Assembly (NCBI RefSeq): GCF_901538355.1
Contig: NZ_LR593887.1
Location: forward strand, 2,084,920-2,148,919
Length of the DNA stretch: 64,000 nt
Source: Tuwongella immobilis
GTDB lineage: Bacteria > Planctomycetota > Planctomycetia > Gemmatales > Gemmataceae
Reading direction: 5' to 3'
Positions within the stretch are counted from its first letter, which is position 1. Each line of letters begins with the position of its first letter. The notes below the pieces were generated by a model. The model was given only the letters and a program-made list of their open reading frames with translations. It was not told where the DNA came from and searched no databases. The translations under genes were made by a program, and so were the position numbers. Shown here piece by piece: positions 27,183 to 36,937 of this stretch.

Positions 27183-27749
27183 ATGACCACGATGGGGCGA
27201 CGCGACTTTCTGCGGGATTATATGATGATCCCCCCCGGCACGCTGATGGCTGGGGTGGTGAATATGATCGTCGAAATTCCCAAGGGGCGGCGAAGCAAGT
27301 TCGAGATTGACAAGAATACGGGGCTGATCAAACTCGATCGCTACTTGTATAGCTCGTCGGTGTATCCGGGCGATTACGGGTTTATTCCGCAGACGCTCGC
27401 CGAAGACGGTGACCCCTCGGATATTCTGGTCATGGTCAATGAGCCGACGTTCTCGGGCTGTTTGATTGAAGCCCGTGTCGTTGGCTTGTTCCGCATGAAG
27501 GACAAGGGCGTCAACGACTACAAGGTGCTGGCGGTGCCCAATAGCGATCCGCTGTTCGGTCAGATTCGCAAACTCGAAGATGTGCCGCAACACTTCCTGC
27601 GCGAAGTCGAACACTTCTTCGCCACCTACAAGCAGCTCGAAGGGGCCACCGTGGAACCGTTGGGGTGGTCGTGCGCCGAAGAAGGGACCGCCGAAGTGCG
27701 ATCCGCCGTGGAACGCTTCCGCGCCTCACTCGGGACGATTTTGGGCTAA
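27183..27749 (+). CDS. ppa: Inorganic pyrophosphatase, family I
   Basis: 188 residues. Soluble cytosolic enzyme that hydrolyses pyrophosphate to phosphate and so drives biosynthetic reactions. Signature elements are KFEIDKNTG, YPGDYGFIPQT and the metal-binding DGDPSDILV (the D-x-D-P-x-D motif), then NDYKVLAV. The ATG at 27183 follows TGAGGAG by 5 bases. A 171-base gap separates it from the hsp20 pair, so independent transcription is likely. A strong hairpin follows. Confidence 0.95.
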   Translation: MTTMGRRDFLRDYMMIPPGTLMAGVVNMIVEIPKGRRSKFEIDKNTGLIKLDRYLYSSSVYPGDYGFIPQTLAEDGDPSDILVMVNEPTFSGCLIEARVVGLFRMKDKGVNDYKVLAVPNSDPLFGQIRKLEDVPQHFLREVEHFFATYKQLEGATVEPLGWSCAEEGTAEVRSAVERFRASLGTILG

Positions 27750-27777
27750 TCCGCCCCGTTCCTGTGATTGAAACAAA

Positions 27778-27826
27778 GTCCCCCGCAATCAGCCTTCCGG
27801 TGCGATTGCGGGGGACGTCTGTTTTC
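27778..27826. terminator. Strong bidirectional terminator between ppa and sdhB
   Basis: Perfect 13-bp arms GTCCCCCGCAATC and GATTGCGGGGGAC (27778-27790 and 27804-27816) with a 13-base loop. GTCTGTTTT follows on plus, and CTTTGTTTC on minus. It lies between two convergent genes and suits both. Confidence 0.85.
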
Positions 27827-27845
27827 CAGAATGATCCGCCGATGA

Positions 27846-28607
27846 TTATTCCGCGACTCGTTCTTCGGCAAACAAATTGGCCACGGCGTAATCCCGATTC
27901 AACTGCGTGATGAACTTCACGCTAATTTCCTTGGGGCAAGCCGCTTCGCATTCGTACTGGTTGGAGCAGTGGCCAAAGCCTTCCTTGTCGTGCTGTTCCA
28001 ACATCTTCAGCACGCGGCGTTTGCGTTCCGGCTGTCCTTGCGGCAGGCTGCCCAAGTGCGAGACCTTCGCCGATAGAAACAGCATGGCCGAGGCGTTCTT
28101 GCAGGCCGCCACACACGCGCCACAACCGATGCACGCGGCCGCGTCCATGGCCGTTTCGGCGGATTCCTTCGGAATGGGAATCGCGTTTCCGTCGGGCGAA
28201 CCGCCGGTATTCACCGAGACATAGCCACCCGACTGAATGATGCGATCGAATGCGCCGCGATCGGTCACCAGATCCTTGATGACCGGGAATGCGCGGGCCC
28301 GCCACGGTTCCAGATACAGATGCTCGCCGTCTTCGAAGCTGCGCATGTGCAATTGGCAGGTGGTGGTGGCCTTTTCCGGGCCGTGCGGCGTGCCGTTAAT
28401 CATCATCGAGCAGCTACCGCAGATGCCTTCTCGGCAGTCGTGATCGAAGGCGATCGGTTCTTCGCCCTTGTGGATCAAGTCTTCATTGACCACATCGAGC
28501 ATTTCCAGAAACGACATATCTGGGCTGATATTCCGCGCTGGGTAGGTCACCATCCGACCTTCGTCGGAGGCGTTCTTTTGACGCCAGACATGGAGTGTAA
28601 AATTCAT
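27846..28607 (-). CDS. sdhB: Succinate dehydrogenase iron-sulfur subunit
   Basis: 253 residues. Carries electrons from the FAD subunit to the membrane quinone site. The [2Fe-2S] Cys cluster is seen in [18 protein letters not shown], the dicluster ferredoxin part in [16 protein letters not shown], and the last cluster in [18 protein letters not shown]. The start ATG at 28607 has GGAGAG 8 bases upstream; the frame continues upstream without coding character. It is the third gene of sdhC-sdhA-sdhB on the minus strand, 79 bases after sdhA. The arrangement is like the three-subunit Bacillus-type enzyme. Confidence 0.96.
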   Translation of the reverse strand: MNFTLHVWRQKNASDEGRMVTYPARNISPDMSFLEMLDVVNEDLIHKGEEPIAFDHDCREGICGSCSMMINGTPHGPEKATTTCQLHMRSFEDGEHLYLEPWRARAFPVIKDLVTDRGAFDRIIQSGGYVSVNTGGSPDGNAIPIPKESAETAMDAAACIGCGACVAACKNASAMLFLSAKVSHLGSLPQGQPERKRRVLKMLEQHDKEGFGHCSNQYECEAACPKEISVKFITQLNRDYAVANLFAEERVAE

Positions 28608-28686
28608 GGTCTCAACTCTCCGCGATGGCTGAATGCTCGCGGCGATGCGGGGACGCTGGCCCACCGCATCGCGCGGACAAATGAAA

Positions 28687-30615
28687 TTACTTGTAGCTGC
28701 GAATGGCCAGGTGAGCATGCTCGAATGCGAGCGGCTCTTTGACCAGTTCCGCAGGTTTGTCTTGGCCGTGATATTGCCAGGCCGCAACATGGCAGAATTC
28801 TTCGTCGTTGCGCTTCGCTTCGCCATCTTCCATTTGGAATTCTTCGCGGAAGTGGGCACCGCACGATTCCGCTCGGGTGAGGGCATCGCGGCACATCAAT
28901 TCGCCGAAGTCGAGGAAGTCGGCAACACGACCCGCTCGTTCCAACGATTGGTTGAGTTCATCGCCACTGCCCGGAACCGCGATGCTGCTGTAAAATTCTT
29001 CGCGGATTGCCGGGATCTTGCTCAGAGCGTCGCGGAGGCTCTGATCGGTGCGTGCCATCCCGCACTTGTCCCACAGCAACTTGCCGATTTCGCGGTGGAA
29101 TTCGATCGGCGTCTTCTTCCCCTTGGTGGAGAGGAACTTCTTGATTTGCAGCGTTACCGATTCTTCCGCGGCCCGGAATTCCGCGTGCGAAGTCGGCAGG
29201 CGATCCGACTTGTTCGTGGCGAAATAGTTGGTCAGTGTGTACGGCAGAATGAAGTAGCCATCTGCAAGCCCCTGCATCAGCGCCGATGCGCCCAGCCGGT
29301 TGGCACCGTGATCGGAGAAGTTCGCTTCGCCAATCACGAACAGACCGTTGATGTTGGACATCAAATTGTAGTCCACCCACAGGCCGCCCATGGTGTAGTG
29401 CAGCGCGGGGTAGATCCGCATCGGCTGTTCGTAGGCGTTTTCGCCGGTGATCCGTTCGTACATATCGAACAGGTTGCCATACTTCGATTCGACGCTCTTG
29501 CGACCAATTCGCTTGATGGCATCGGCGAAATCGAGGTAGACCCCGTAGCCACCCGGACCCACGCCCCGGCCTTCGTCGCAAACCTTCTTGGCGGCACGGG
29601 ACGAAATGTCACGCGGGGCCAGGTTGCCGTAGCTGGGGTACATGCGTTCCAGGAAGTAATCCCGTTCGCTGTCGGCAATTTGGCTGGGATGCCGCTTGTC
29701 GCTGGCATTCTTGGGCACCCAGATGCGACCGTCGTTCCGCAGCGATTCCGACATCAGCGTCAGCTTGGATTGGTGATCGCCAGAAACCGGAATGCACGTC
29801 GGGTGAATTTGCGTGTAGCACGGGTTGGCGAACAGCGCACCGCGACGATGGGCGCGATAGGTGGCCGTGACGTTGCAGCCTGCCGCATTCGTGGACAGGA
29901 AGAACGCGTTGGAATATCCACCCGTCGCCAGCACGACGGCATCCGCGGAATACGATTCAATCTTGCCGGTACGCAGATCACGGACGACGATGCCGCGTGC
30001 GCGCTTGTTGCCCTGACCATCGTCGGTGACGACGAGATCGAGCATTTCGGTACGCGGGTGCATCTTCACTTTGCCGTAGGAGATCTGCTTGGACAGCGCC
30101 TGATAGGCACCGAGCAACAGTTGTTGACCGGTCTGTCCACGGCAATAGAAGGTCCGCGAAACTTGGGCACCGCCGAAGGAGCGGTTATCGAGTCGGCCGC
30201 CGTACTCCCGCGCGAACGGGACACCTTGGGCGACGCATTGATCGATGATTTGGACGCTGACTTCGGCCAATCGATAGACGTTGGCCTCGCGGGAACGGAA
30301 GTCGCCGCCCTTGACCGTGTCTTGGAACAATCGTTCGACGCTATCGCCATCGTTTTGATAATTCTTGGCGGCGTTGATGCCCCCTTGCGCGGCGATGGAG
30401 TGCGCCCGACGCGGGGAGTCTTGGAAGCAGAACGAATGGACATCGTAGCCCAGTTCGGAGAGCGTGGCCGCTGCCGATGCGCCCGCCAAACCCGTGCCAA
30501 CGACGATGACGCTATACTTGCGCTTGTTGGCCGGGTTGACCAGCTTCATCTCGCGGCGATAATTCGTCCACTTCTGGGGGGTGGGACCCGAGGGAATTTT
30601 GGCATCGAGATTCAT
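28687..30615 (-). CDS. sdhA: Succinate dehydrogenase flavoprotein subunit
   Basis: 642 residues. Oxidises succinate to fumarate with covalently bound FAD. The dinucleotide-binding motif [19 protein letters not shown] is near residue 38, the FAD-attachment region [13 protein letters not shown] follows, and active-site segments include [21 protein letters not shown] and [12 protein letters not shown]. The central cofactor motif [17 protein letters not shown] is also present. GGGAGG precedes the ATG. Spacing to sdhC is only 6 bases, so the two are coupled. It functions in the TCA cycle and aerobic respiration at the inner membrane. Confidence 0.97.
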   Translation of the reverse strand: MNLDAKIPSGPTPQKWTNYRREMKLVNPANKRKYSVIVVGTGLAGASAAATLSELGYDVHSFCFQDSPRRAHSIAAQGGINAAKNYQNDGDSVERLFQDTVKGGDFRSREANVYRLAEVSVQIIDQCVAQGVPFAREYGGRLDNRSFGGAQVSRTFYCRGQTGQQLLLGAYQALSKQISYGKVKMHPRTEMLDLVVTDDGQGNKRARGIVVRDLRTGKIESYSADAVVLATGGYSNAFFLSTNAAGCNVTATYRAHRRGALFANPCYTQIHPTCIPVSGDHQSKLTLMSESLRNDGRIWVPKNASDKRHPSQIADSERDYFLERMYPSYGNLAPRDISSRAAKKVCDEGRGVGPGGYGVYLDFADAIKRIGRKSVESKYGNLFDMYERITGENAYEQPMRIYPALHYTMGGLWVDYNLMSNINGLFVIGEANFSDHGANRLGASALMQGLADGYFILPYTLTNYFATNKSDRLPTSHAEFRAAEESVTLQIKKFLSTKGKKTPIEFHREIGKLLWDKCGMARTDQSLRDALSKIPAIREEFYSSIAVPGSGDELNQSLERAGRVADFLDFGELMCRDALTRAESCGAHFREEFQMEDGEAKRNDEEFCHVAAWQYHGQDKPAELVKEPLAFEHAHLAIRSYK

Positions 30616-30621
30616 AATCCA

Positions 30622-31440
30622 TCATCCTCCCATCACGGCCGACAAGGTCTTGGCTACATCCGGATTTGGCTGGAGATAACCCAGTTGGCACGCGAGGACA
30701 ATCGAGCTATTGCCGATCAACAACCCCAACGCCAGAACGAACGCCACTGTTCGGATCAGGCTCTGGAATCGCGTGCTGTTCAGGCTCAGCGTTTGGAACA
30801 CGCTGGCCGCTCCATGCGTCAGATGGAAGAACAGTGCGAGTTGGGCAACCAGATACAGCCCTGAAACAACCGGTTTTTGGAAGCCGTAGATAACCATCGA
30901 ATACACATCTCGCAAACCTTCACTGTCGCGAAGTTGCGAATAGTTGACGGCTTGGTTTTCAATCGTCACCGTGGCACTCACCGCCGTAACCGTAAAGTGG
31001 GCCAGGTGAAAGAGCAAAAAGGTTCCCACGACGATCCCGGTGGAGAGCATGTAGCGGCTCGCCCAGGTCGCCTGGATGGTCGAGTGATAGTAATACGGAA
31101 CCGGTCGCGCGGTGGCCGATTGCGATTTCAGACGAATCGCGAGCGTCAGGTGCGTGACCAGAATCGCCAGCAGCACGCCGCGAATCACCCACAGAATGGG
31201 ACCCAGACTGTGCAGTTTTTCGGCATAATGATTAATAAGCGACTGACTGACGAAGATTTGCAGGTTGCCAGCCATGTGGCCGACCACGAAGCCGATTAGC
31301 GCGATGCCCGTCAGCGCGACCAGAATTTTACTGCCAACGCTCGACTGCAGGAGTTTGCCCAACCAAACCATCGGCGTGGGGCTGCCAGGCCGCGGTTGGT
31401 TGGTCGGATAATTCTGTTTGGGACGAATCACTTTGCTCAT
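30622..31440 (-). CDS. sdhC: Succinate dehydrogenase cytochrome b subunit
   Basis: 272 residues, with five predicted membrane helices (roughly starting at residues 38, 80, 128, 190 and 233), as in the Bacillus-type di-heme single anchor subunit; no separate SdhD is present. Conserved histidines for heme ligation lie in VVGHMAGNL, NHYAEKLHS, LVTHLTLA, LFHLAHF and FHLTHG. The subunit anchors SdhA/B and carries electrons to quinone. First gene of the operon; the roughly 200-base upstream gap contains two inverted repeats (31490-31515 and 31520-31537) and the presumed promoter. Confidence 0.94.
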   Translation of the reverse strand: MSKVIRPKQNYPTNQPRPGSPTPMVWLGKLLQSSVGSKILVALTGIALIGFVVGHMAGNLQIFVSQSLINHYAEKLHSLGPILWVIRGVLLAILVTHLTLAIRLKSQSATARPVPYYYHSTIQATWASRYMLSTGIVVGTFLLFHLAHFTVTAVSATVTIENQAVNYSQLRDSEGLRDVYSMVIYGFQKPVVSGLYLVAQLALFFHLTHGAASVFQTLSLNSTRFQSLIRTVAFVLALGLLIGNSSIVLACQLGYLQPNPDVAKTLSAVMGG

Positions 31441-31489
31441 GCGATTGCTTCATTCTGGAGGACCGATCGGACGCGACCAATCGGAGTGC

Positions 31490-31537
31490 CTCCCGCCTCA
31501 GAGGTGGAGCGGGAGCGGCCCGATCGCAAACGATCGG
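31490..31537. repeat. Two inverted repeats upstream of sdhC
   Basis: First: CTCCCGC / GCGGGAG (31490-31496 and 31509-31515). Second: CCGATCG-CAAA-CGATCGG (31520-31526 and 31531-31537). They sit 50-100 bases upstream of the sdhC start, inside the presumed promoter region, and may be operators or 5'-UTR structures of the sdh operon. Confidence 0.45.
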
Positions 31538-31578
31538 AGTGAACAACCGGGGCTAACGGACGATACGAGTTCATTTTA

Positions 31579-31595
31579 GCACGGAACCCCCGTGC
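31579..31595 (-). terminator. Terminator-like hairpin after the TPR kinase gene
   Basis: 6-bp arms GCACGG / CCGTGC with a 5-base loop. On the minus strand it is followed by TAAAAT. It lies about 50 bases past the stop codon of the kinase gene. Confidence 0.45.
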
Positions 31596-31646
31596 GGCTA
31601 CCGGATTCCGAATCTTCTGGAAGCCGCTCGAAAATCCCCGCCCATA

Positions 31647-34600
31647 TCACTGGTTTTTCGTCGGTGATTTTGGCCCCGGCTCGGCAATCATTTTCAGAAA
31701 TGGCTGCCAATCCGCATGATGAACCGAATTCGAAGACAACGGGGCACGGTCCGCATGGGCTTGCTGCCAATGACGGCGTGCCCGGGCTTGCCATTTTTCG
31801 GCATCCGCCGGTGCGGTAACGCTCGCACGACAAGCCGCTAATGCCAGCGACAATTGGAAGTCGATCGTGCGATCATTCAGGTTTGACAGCGTCTCATACG
31901 CCGATTCTGCTTCGGGAGTTGAACCAGTTGCAATCTGGCAGAACATTTGAATCACTTGAATTCGCGATTGTTCGGCATCCGGTTCGGTCCGCTTGAGCCG
32001 TTCCCACTGGATGATTGCTTCGGTGAAGCGAAATTCAGATCCCAGCCAGAACGCATAGCTCGATTCGATCCTTCGCCGAAGATTCTGCAGTTCGGGCGAG
32101 TTGGGCCACTTCGCTTGGGCCGAGTCGAGAAGCTGCCGGGCGGCAACAATACACGCCTCCGCGCTCGCTCGATGCGGCGAATTTCGAAGCAATTCCGTCG
32201 CCACCAGCTCACTTTGAATCGATTCGATCTGACGGGTGCGATCTTCCGGAAACTGCCAAGCCAAGCTCCGGCGAATCGAGAGCGACTGCTCCAATGCCTC
32301 GACGAAACCGTCTGGGTTCCCCGACTGCAATTCCGTCGCCGCCAAAAGCTGTGATGTTTTGGCGAATGCGAGTTTGGAATCGAGTGTGAATCCCGTTCGT
32401 TCGAGTTGGCGAAGCCGCTGCTGGTGCGCGAATCGGAGTCGTTCGACCGCTTCGGGTAATCGGTTCAGTTTGGCCAATGCCTGCCCGTGATTTTGGGCAA
32501 CGATGGTGATTTCGTGGAGCAATCCGAAGGAATTGGGGGATCGCTTGAGCAGTTCGAGCAGGTATTGCGTGGCTTGCTGCCAGCGTTCGGCGGCCCGTTC
32601 ATACTCCCCGAGGGCGAAGTGGGCCGCGCCCAGGTTGTTCTGCACCGTGGAAAGCGATTGGATCCATTGGGCGGATTCGGGCTGTTGATCGCGAAACCGT
32701 CGATACTCCACGTCCGCCTTTTCCAGCAGCGATTTGGCCGATTCGGCATTGGTTTGTTGGAGCCATGCAACCCCCAGCGATGTCCATACCTTGGCGAATA
32801 AATCATCGCGGGAACGCTGCCCGGCGGGGGATTGCTGGATTTCGGTAATCCATCGATTCGCTTCTTGCAGCAACTCCAAACTCACCGGCAATTGTCGATT
32901 GGCTCGTTCCACCAAGGCATGGGTATGCAGTAAACGGATCAGTTCGTACCGATGCGTCGGCTCTGCCGGACTGACGGAGTGGATGCGTTCGAGCAAGCGT
33001 CTGGCATTTTGAAACGAGGTACGCGCCGCATCGAATTTGCCGTGATCCGCCTGTGCGAGGCCCAGGTTGGTCAATGTCATGGCAGACAGAACCGTGTAAT
33101 CGGTATGCGTGGGGAAGTTCCGCACCAACTCTGCTAATGTCGATTCGGCTTGAGTCAGTAAATCGATGGATTCGGCGAGTTCCCCCTGCAGTCGGAGTAA
33201 ATTCCCCAGGTTGCCTTGCGTGGCGCTCTGTTCTTCCAAAAATCCGGGAGATTTGCGCGCCAGTTTGCGAAGTTCTGTCTGCAATTCCAAGGCCATTCGG
33301 TAGTCGGCAATCGCTTCGCGGGGACGCTGCAACTGCGACCGGACATTGCCGCGATTGCTGTACGAGGTTGCCAAGAGTCGGAGATCGGAATCCATCATCT
33401 CGGGCATTCCGGTCAAGGCATTGAGCCAATCGATGGAGCGGGATAGTTGATCCTCGGCGTCGGAGAGTCGATGCTGCTCCACAAACCACTTCGACCAGTT
33501 GTTTGCGTTCATCGCCAAAACTTTGAGACGCCGACGCGGATCGGGAGCATCGTCGAACGGTTGCATCAATTCATGGGCCTTGGCGAAATTCTGATACGCT
33601 TCGGAGTAGTCTCCGCGTTTGGTCCGCAGAAGGCCGCAGTCGGTAAGCGTGCCTGCGGTGAGCAGCGCACCCTCGAACGGCGTGGGCCAGTCGGGAGGGA
33701 CTCCCTGAATCGATCCAAGTGCGAGTTGATAGTGGTGCAGGGCGTCGTCCAGTTGCCCCAGCCGAGCGTACAGCGATGCCACCCGATGGAGCCCCTCAAA
33801 GCGAATGGCCGTCTGCATGGGCGAAGAATCCTGCCGATCGGCAAAATCCTGCCAACGGCGCAAAGTGGCTTGCAAATACGCTCGATCGTAGGGGCCTAAT
33901 TCGGGTTTGGAATCGAGCATCTGTTGAACCAGATCATCCGTCGCGGCCCGGAAACTCTGAAGCGTTGCGAGTTCGGCTTGTTCGGCTTTCGCGCGTGCCG
34001 CGATCGCCTCGTCTTTAGCGATTCGTTCCTGGGATTCGCGGAATTCGGCATCCTTGCGAGCGCGTTGGGCCTCGGCCAATCCTGTGAGGGTGCCCCATAA
34101 TCCGACGATGAGACTCAACGTGATCAGGCTAAATGACGCGACTGCGGCACGATGCCGACGCAGAAATTTCGCCAAGCGATATCGCCGACTGGGCGGATGC
34201 GCCAGCACTTGGGTCCCTTGCAAGTAGCGCTGAAGGTCGTTGCACAACTCCAGTGCGGAGCCGTAGCGACGTTCGCGGTCCTTCTCCAACGTTTTTATCA
34301 CGATCCAATCGAGTTCAGATTGGAGCTGTGCCAGATAATCGCGTCCGGTGGTGCCTCGTTGGAGCGCGATTTGCTCGCGCTTCGCTGGTTCGGGCCATTT
34401 CCGACTCGCGAGCGGGGGATCGATTTCTCGAATCCGCCGGAGCATTTCGAGCAAATGGGGCGGATCGCAATCTGCCCAATCGAATGGCAGCCCGCCGGTG
34501 AGTAGCTCGTACAGCAACACGCCAAGACTGTAGACATCGGAGCGGGTGTCGAGATCCGGATTGCTCATCACCGCTTGTTCCGGGCTCATGTATTGCGGCG

Positions 34601-35399
34601 TGCCGAGAATTCCGGGATTTTTGGTCAGCAGCGTGGCGTCGTTCAAGTCCCCCATCGTCCCCTTGGCGATGCCAAAGTCGATAATCTTCGGCACGGCCTT
34701 GCCATCAATCGACGTGACCAAGACGTTGCTGGGCTTGATATCGCGGTGAATGATGCCGCGCTGATGCGCGTGATGGATCGCTTGGCAAACCGGGATCATC
34801 AGTTCGACCCGTTCCCGAATCGTCATTCTTTGGCTGTCGCAATATTCTTGGATCGGGAGTCCTCGAATTCGCTCCATCACGAAGTACGGTCGTTGATCGT
34901 CGGTTTTCCCCGAGTCGAAAATTTGGGCAATCGATGGGTGTTCCATCCGCATCAATGCTTGGCGTTCGCTCTCAAAACGAAGGAGCACCGCTTTGGTATC
35001 CATGCCCATGTGGATGAGTTTGATGGCCACTTCGCGTTCAATGGGGGAGAATTGTTCGGCCAACCAAACGGTTCCCATGCCACCCTGGCCGAGCAGTTCG
35101 ATGAGTCGATATCGATTCCCCAGGATGAGTCCGGGAGCCTCGATATTCAACGCGACCGACTCGGCCAATCGGCTCGCCGAGTCGTGCATCGGGTGCGTAC
35201 CGGGCGAACCGTTGGGGGAAGCATTCGCGGGAGTCACCGGCGGAGCGTGTCGCTGGGGCGTGATCGGTTTTCGCGAGTCGAAATGACTCCCGATCAATCG
35301 CAGCAGTTCCGGATGATGGGATAGCAAATGTTGAAGGACCATCAGCTGCTCATCTTCATCGAGATGATTCAGCGATTCCAGGAGCGAGGGGTTGGTCAT
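31647..35399 (-). CDS. Membrane Ser/Thr protein kinase with TPR repeats
   Basis: About 1250 residues. The kinase domain (about 95-395) is intact: glycine loop GQGGMGTVW (104-112), Lys127, HRDIKPSN (218-225), DFGIAKG (241-247) and MSPEQA. One transmembrane helix at about 418-440 separates it from a large C-terminal part (about 450-1250) of helical repeats of the tetratricopeptide type, repeating elements such as YNNLGAAHFALGEYERA, which probably face the periplasm. The ATG at 35399 is chosen over an in-frame TTG at 35417. The N-terminus (LDEDEQLMVLQHLL) is helical. The substrate is unknown. Confidence 0.93.
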   Translation of the reverse strand: MTNPSLLESLNHLDEDEQLMVLQHLLSHHPELLRLIGSHFDSRKPITPQRHAPPVTPANASPNGSPGTHPMHDSASRLAESVALNIEAPGLILGNRYRLIELLGQGGMGTVWLAEQFSPIEREVAIKLIHMGMDTKAVLLRFESERQALMRMEHPSIAQIFDSGKTDDQRPYFVMERIRGLPIQEYCDSQRMTIRERVELMIPVCQAIHHAHQRGIIHRDIKPSNVLVTSIDGKAVPKIIDFGIAKGTMGDLNDATLLTKNPGILGTPQYMSPEQAVMSNPDLDTRSDVYSLGVLLYELLTGGLPFDWADCDPPHLLEMLRRIREIDPPLASRKWPEPAKREQIALQRGTTGRDYLAQLQSELDWIVIKTLEKDRERRYGSALELCNDLQRYLQGTQVLAHPPSRRYRLAKFLRRHRAAVASFSLITLSLIVGLWGTLTGLAEAQRARKDAEFRESQERIAKDEAIAARAKAEQAELATLQSFRAATDDLVQQMLDSKPELGPYDRAYLQATLRRWQDFADRQDSSPMQTAIRFEGLHRVASLYARLGQLDDALHHYQLALGSIQGVPPDWPTPFEGALLTAGTLTDCGLLRTKRGDYSEAYQNFAKAHELMQPFDDAPDPRRRLKVLAMNANNWSKWFVEQHRLSDAEDQLSRSIDWLNALTGMPEMMDSDLRLLATSYSNRGNVRSQLQRPREAIADYRMALELQTELRKLARKSPGFLEEQSATQGNLGNLLRLQGELAESIDLLTQAESTLAELVRNFPTHTDYTVLSAMTLTNLGLAQADHGKFDAARTSFQNARRLLERIHSVSPAEPTHRYELIRLLHTHALVERANRQLPVSLELLQEANRWITEIQQSPAGQRSRDDLFAKVWTSLGVAWLQQTNAESAKSLLEKADVEYRRFRDQQPESAQWIQSLSTVQNNLGAAHFALGEYERAAERWQQATQYLLELLKRSPNSFGLLHEITIVAQNHGQALAKLNRLPEAVERLRFAHQQRLRQLERTGFTLDSKLAFAKTSQLLAATELQSGNPDGFVEALEQSLSIRRSLAWQFPEDRTRQIESIQSELVATELLRNSPHRASAEACIVAARQLLDSAQAKWPNSPELQNLRRRIESSYAFWLGSEFRFTEAIIQWERLKRTEPDAEQSRIQVIQMFCQIATGSTPEAESAYETLSNLNDRTIDFQLSLALAACRASVTAPADAEKWQARARRHWQQAHADRAPLSSNSVHHADWQPFLKMIAEPGPKSPTKNQ

Positions 35400-35513
35400 G
35401 ATGGGCGTTCCGACCAAGCCAAGGATTACAATCTTCGACTCTTCGATTGAGTTTATTGTGACAAGGCGTCCGATGAAAGTGGCGAAAAGTGACCATACCG
35501 ATTTTTCGGAGAG

Positions 35514-36311
35514 TTACTGCGGCGCTGCCGGAGCGACAATTTCCGGTTCCGCATTGCGCAGCGGCGGAATCGGGAGCGACGGGAGCGGCAGAATCGCGGG
35601 AGTTGTCGGCGTGATCGGGGCATCGAACGGGCGGCGACGCAGCACCAGGTACGACAACGGGCCATCGACGATTTGATACCGCGAAATCGGGTACCGTTCC
35701 AATCCCATCGCCGGAATCAGCCACGCGTGATTGCGCTCCGGCTGAATCACGCGATCGCGATGGAAAATTTCCAACGCGAGATATTGCGTCGCCAGTTTGC
35801 CGAACCGCGTCAGCGGATACTCATCGCGGCCATACAGCGGGTCGAGATCGGAAACGGCGTGAATGCAGTTGCTCACTCGTGGGCCATGATTGCGATCCAC
35901 CGATTTGTAGCGATATTCACCGCGTTGCAATCGACCAATTTGCGCCTGGAAGCGCGGCAACGCCGTCGGGTAGACCTCATACGGCCCCCACAGTGCAATC
36001 GATTGACCATCTTGCAGCACAAATCGAATCGTCTCGTGCAGTTCCAGATTCCGCCCGGTTTCCGACTCCCGAGCCAGCGGACGAATCTTCAGAGTCGCGG
36101 GCATCCACGAAATCGTGAGCGATTGCACGATCGTTTCGCTCCCGCCGATGCACTGCGTTTGCACCAGCGTTGCCCAGGTATGCGTTTTGCTGGGAGTGCG
36201 AGGGAAACTTTCGCTGCCGAACAGGAAAATGTAGTAGCGTTCGCTGGCGTGCAGCGGCCCGACGGCCAACAAGAGCAATCCGAAAATCGAACCAATGCCG
36301 CGCATGCCCAT
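35514..36311 (-). CDS. Secreted protein of unknown function
   Basis: 265 residues with a signal peptide (MRGIGSIFGLLLLAVGPLHA) followed by ERYYIFLFGSESFPRTPSKTHTWATL. The middle has aromatic-rich stretches (LWGPYEVYP, CIHAVSDLDPLYGRDEYP), and the C-terminus is Pro-rich (TPAILPLPSLPIPPL). A Cys pair could form a disulfide. No catalytic motif was recognised; the THTWATLV-type opening looks like a planctomycete-specific family. GAGGAG lies 9 bases before the ATG at 36311; an ATG at 36305 is an alternative. It lies after the kinase gene in the same direction but with its own gap of 114 bases. Confidence 0.75.
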   Translation of the reverse strand: MGMRGIGSIFGLLLLAVGPLHASERYYIFLFGSESFPRTPSKTHTWATLVQTQCIGGSETIVQSLTISWMPATLKIRPLARESETGRNLELHETIRFVLQDGQSIALWGPYEVYPTALPRFQAQIGRLQRGEYRYKSVDRNHGPRVSNCIHAVSDLDPLYGRDEYPLTRFGKLATQYLALEIFHRDRVIQPERNHAWLIPAMGLERYPISRYQIVDGPLSYLVLRRRPFDAPITPTTPAILPLPSLPIPPLRNAEPEIVAPAAPQ

Positions 36312-36481
36312 GAATTGCTGCTCCTCGATGATGATTCCATCCGCGTAAATTTGAACCATGCTTCGGAATTTCCAAACGGATCAGCACGCAACCACCAGCA
36401 TCCCGATGTGGATGACTCGCTATCCTCGCTGCAATCGCTACATCATCCGAAATGGAGTTCCGTTTCGGGAGTGGCGTCATC

Positions 36482-36937
36482 ATGTCGATTGTCATTGAAT
36501 TGCATCGTCAGGAACTACCGCCGGAAATCAAGCAGGCCATCATGATGCCGTTGGATGATTTCACGCGGCAGCAGGGGCACGTCTGGAGTCCCACGACGTT
36601 TTCGCTGGTGCTGGTCGATTCGGCGGGGCACGTGCAAGGCGGACTCTTCGGGGAAATCCTCTGGGAATGGCTGCGCGTGAGCATTCTCAGCGTCACCGAA
36701 GCCTGTCGCGGGCAGGGGTTGGGGCGGCGATTGATGACCGAAGCGGAGCAAGTCGCACGGGAGGCCGGGGGCCATTCTGCCTGGGTGGATACCTTCAGCT
36801 TCCAGGCACCCGATTTCTATCCGAAATTGGGCTATGTCGAATTTGCGCGATTAGCGGACTTTCCACGCGGAGCCAGCCGCATCTTCTTCCGAAAATCGCT
36901 GATCGCAGAATTATCCCAAAAAGACCCCGCCGAATAA
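36482..36937 (+). CDS. GNAT family N-acetyltransferase
   Basis: 151 residues. The acetyl-CoA binding motif A is seen as LSVTEACRGQGLGRRLMTEAEQVARE (R/Q-x-x-G-x-G/A), and motif B as FYPKLGYVEFARL. Members transfer an acetyl group to small amines or protein termini; the substrate is unknown. The ATG at 36482 is chosen by its GGGAG and conserved start; the frame runs 30 bases further upstream. Its 3' end overlaps the 3' end of the convergent surface-protein gene by 27 bases. Confidence 0.9.
   Translation: MSIVIELHRQELPPEIKQAIMMPLDDFTRQQGHVWSPTTFSLVLVDSAGHVQGGLFGEILWEWLRVSILSVTEACRGQGLGRRLMTEAEQVAREAGGHSAWVDTFSFQAPDFYPKLGYVEFARLADFPRGASRIFFRKSLIAELSQKDPAE

Noticed and set aside
28633-30864. 743-residue open frame on plus
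   Set aside because: It mirrors sdhA and sdhC, which are unmistakable on minus.
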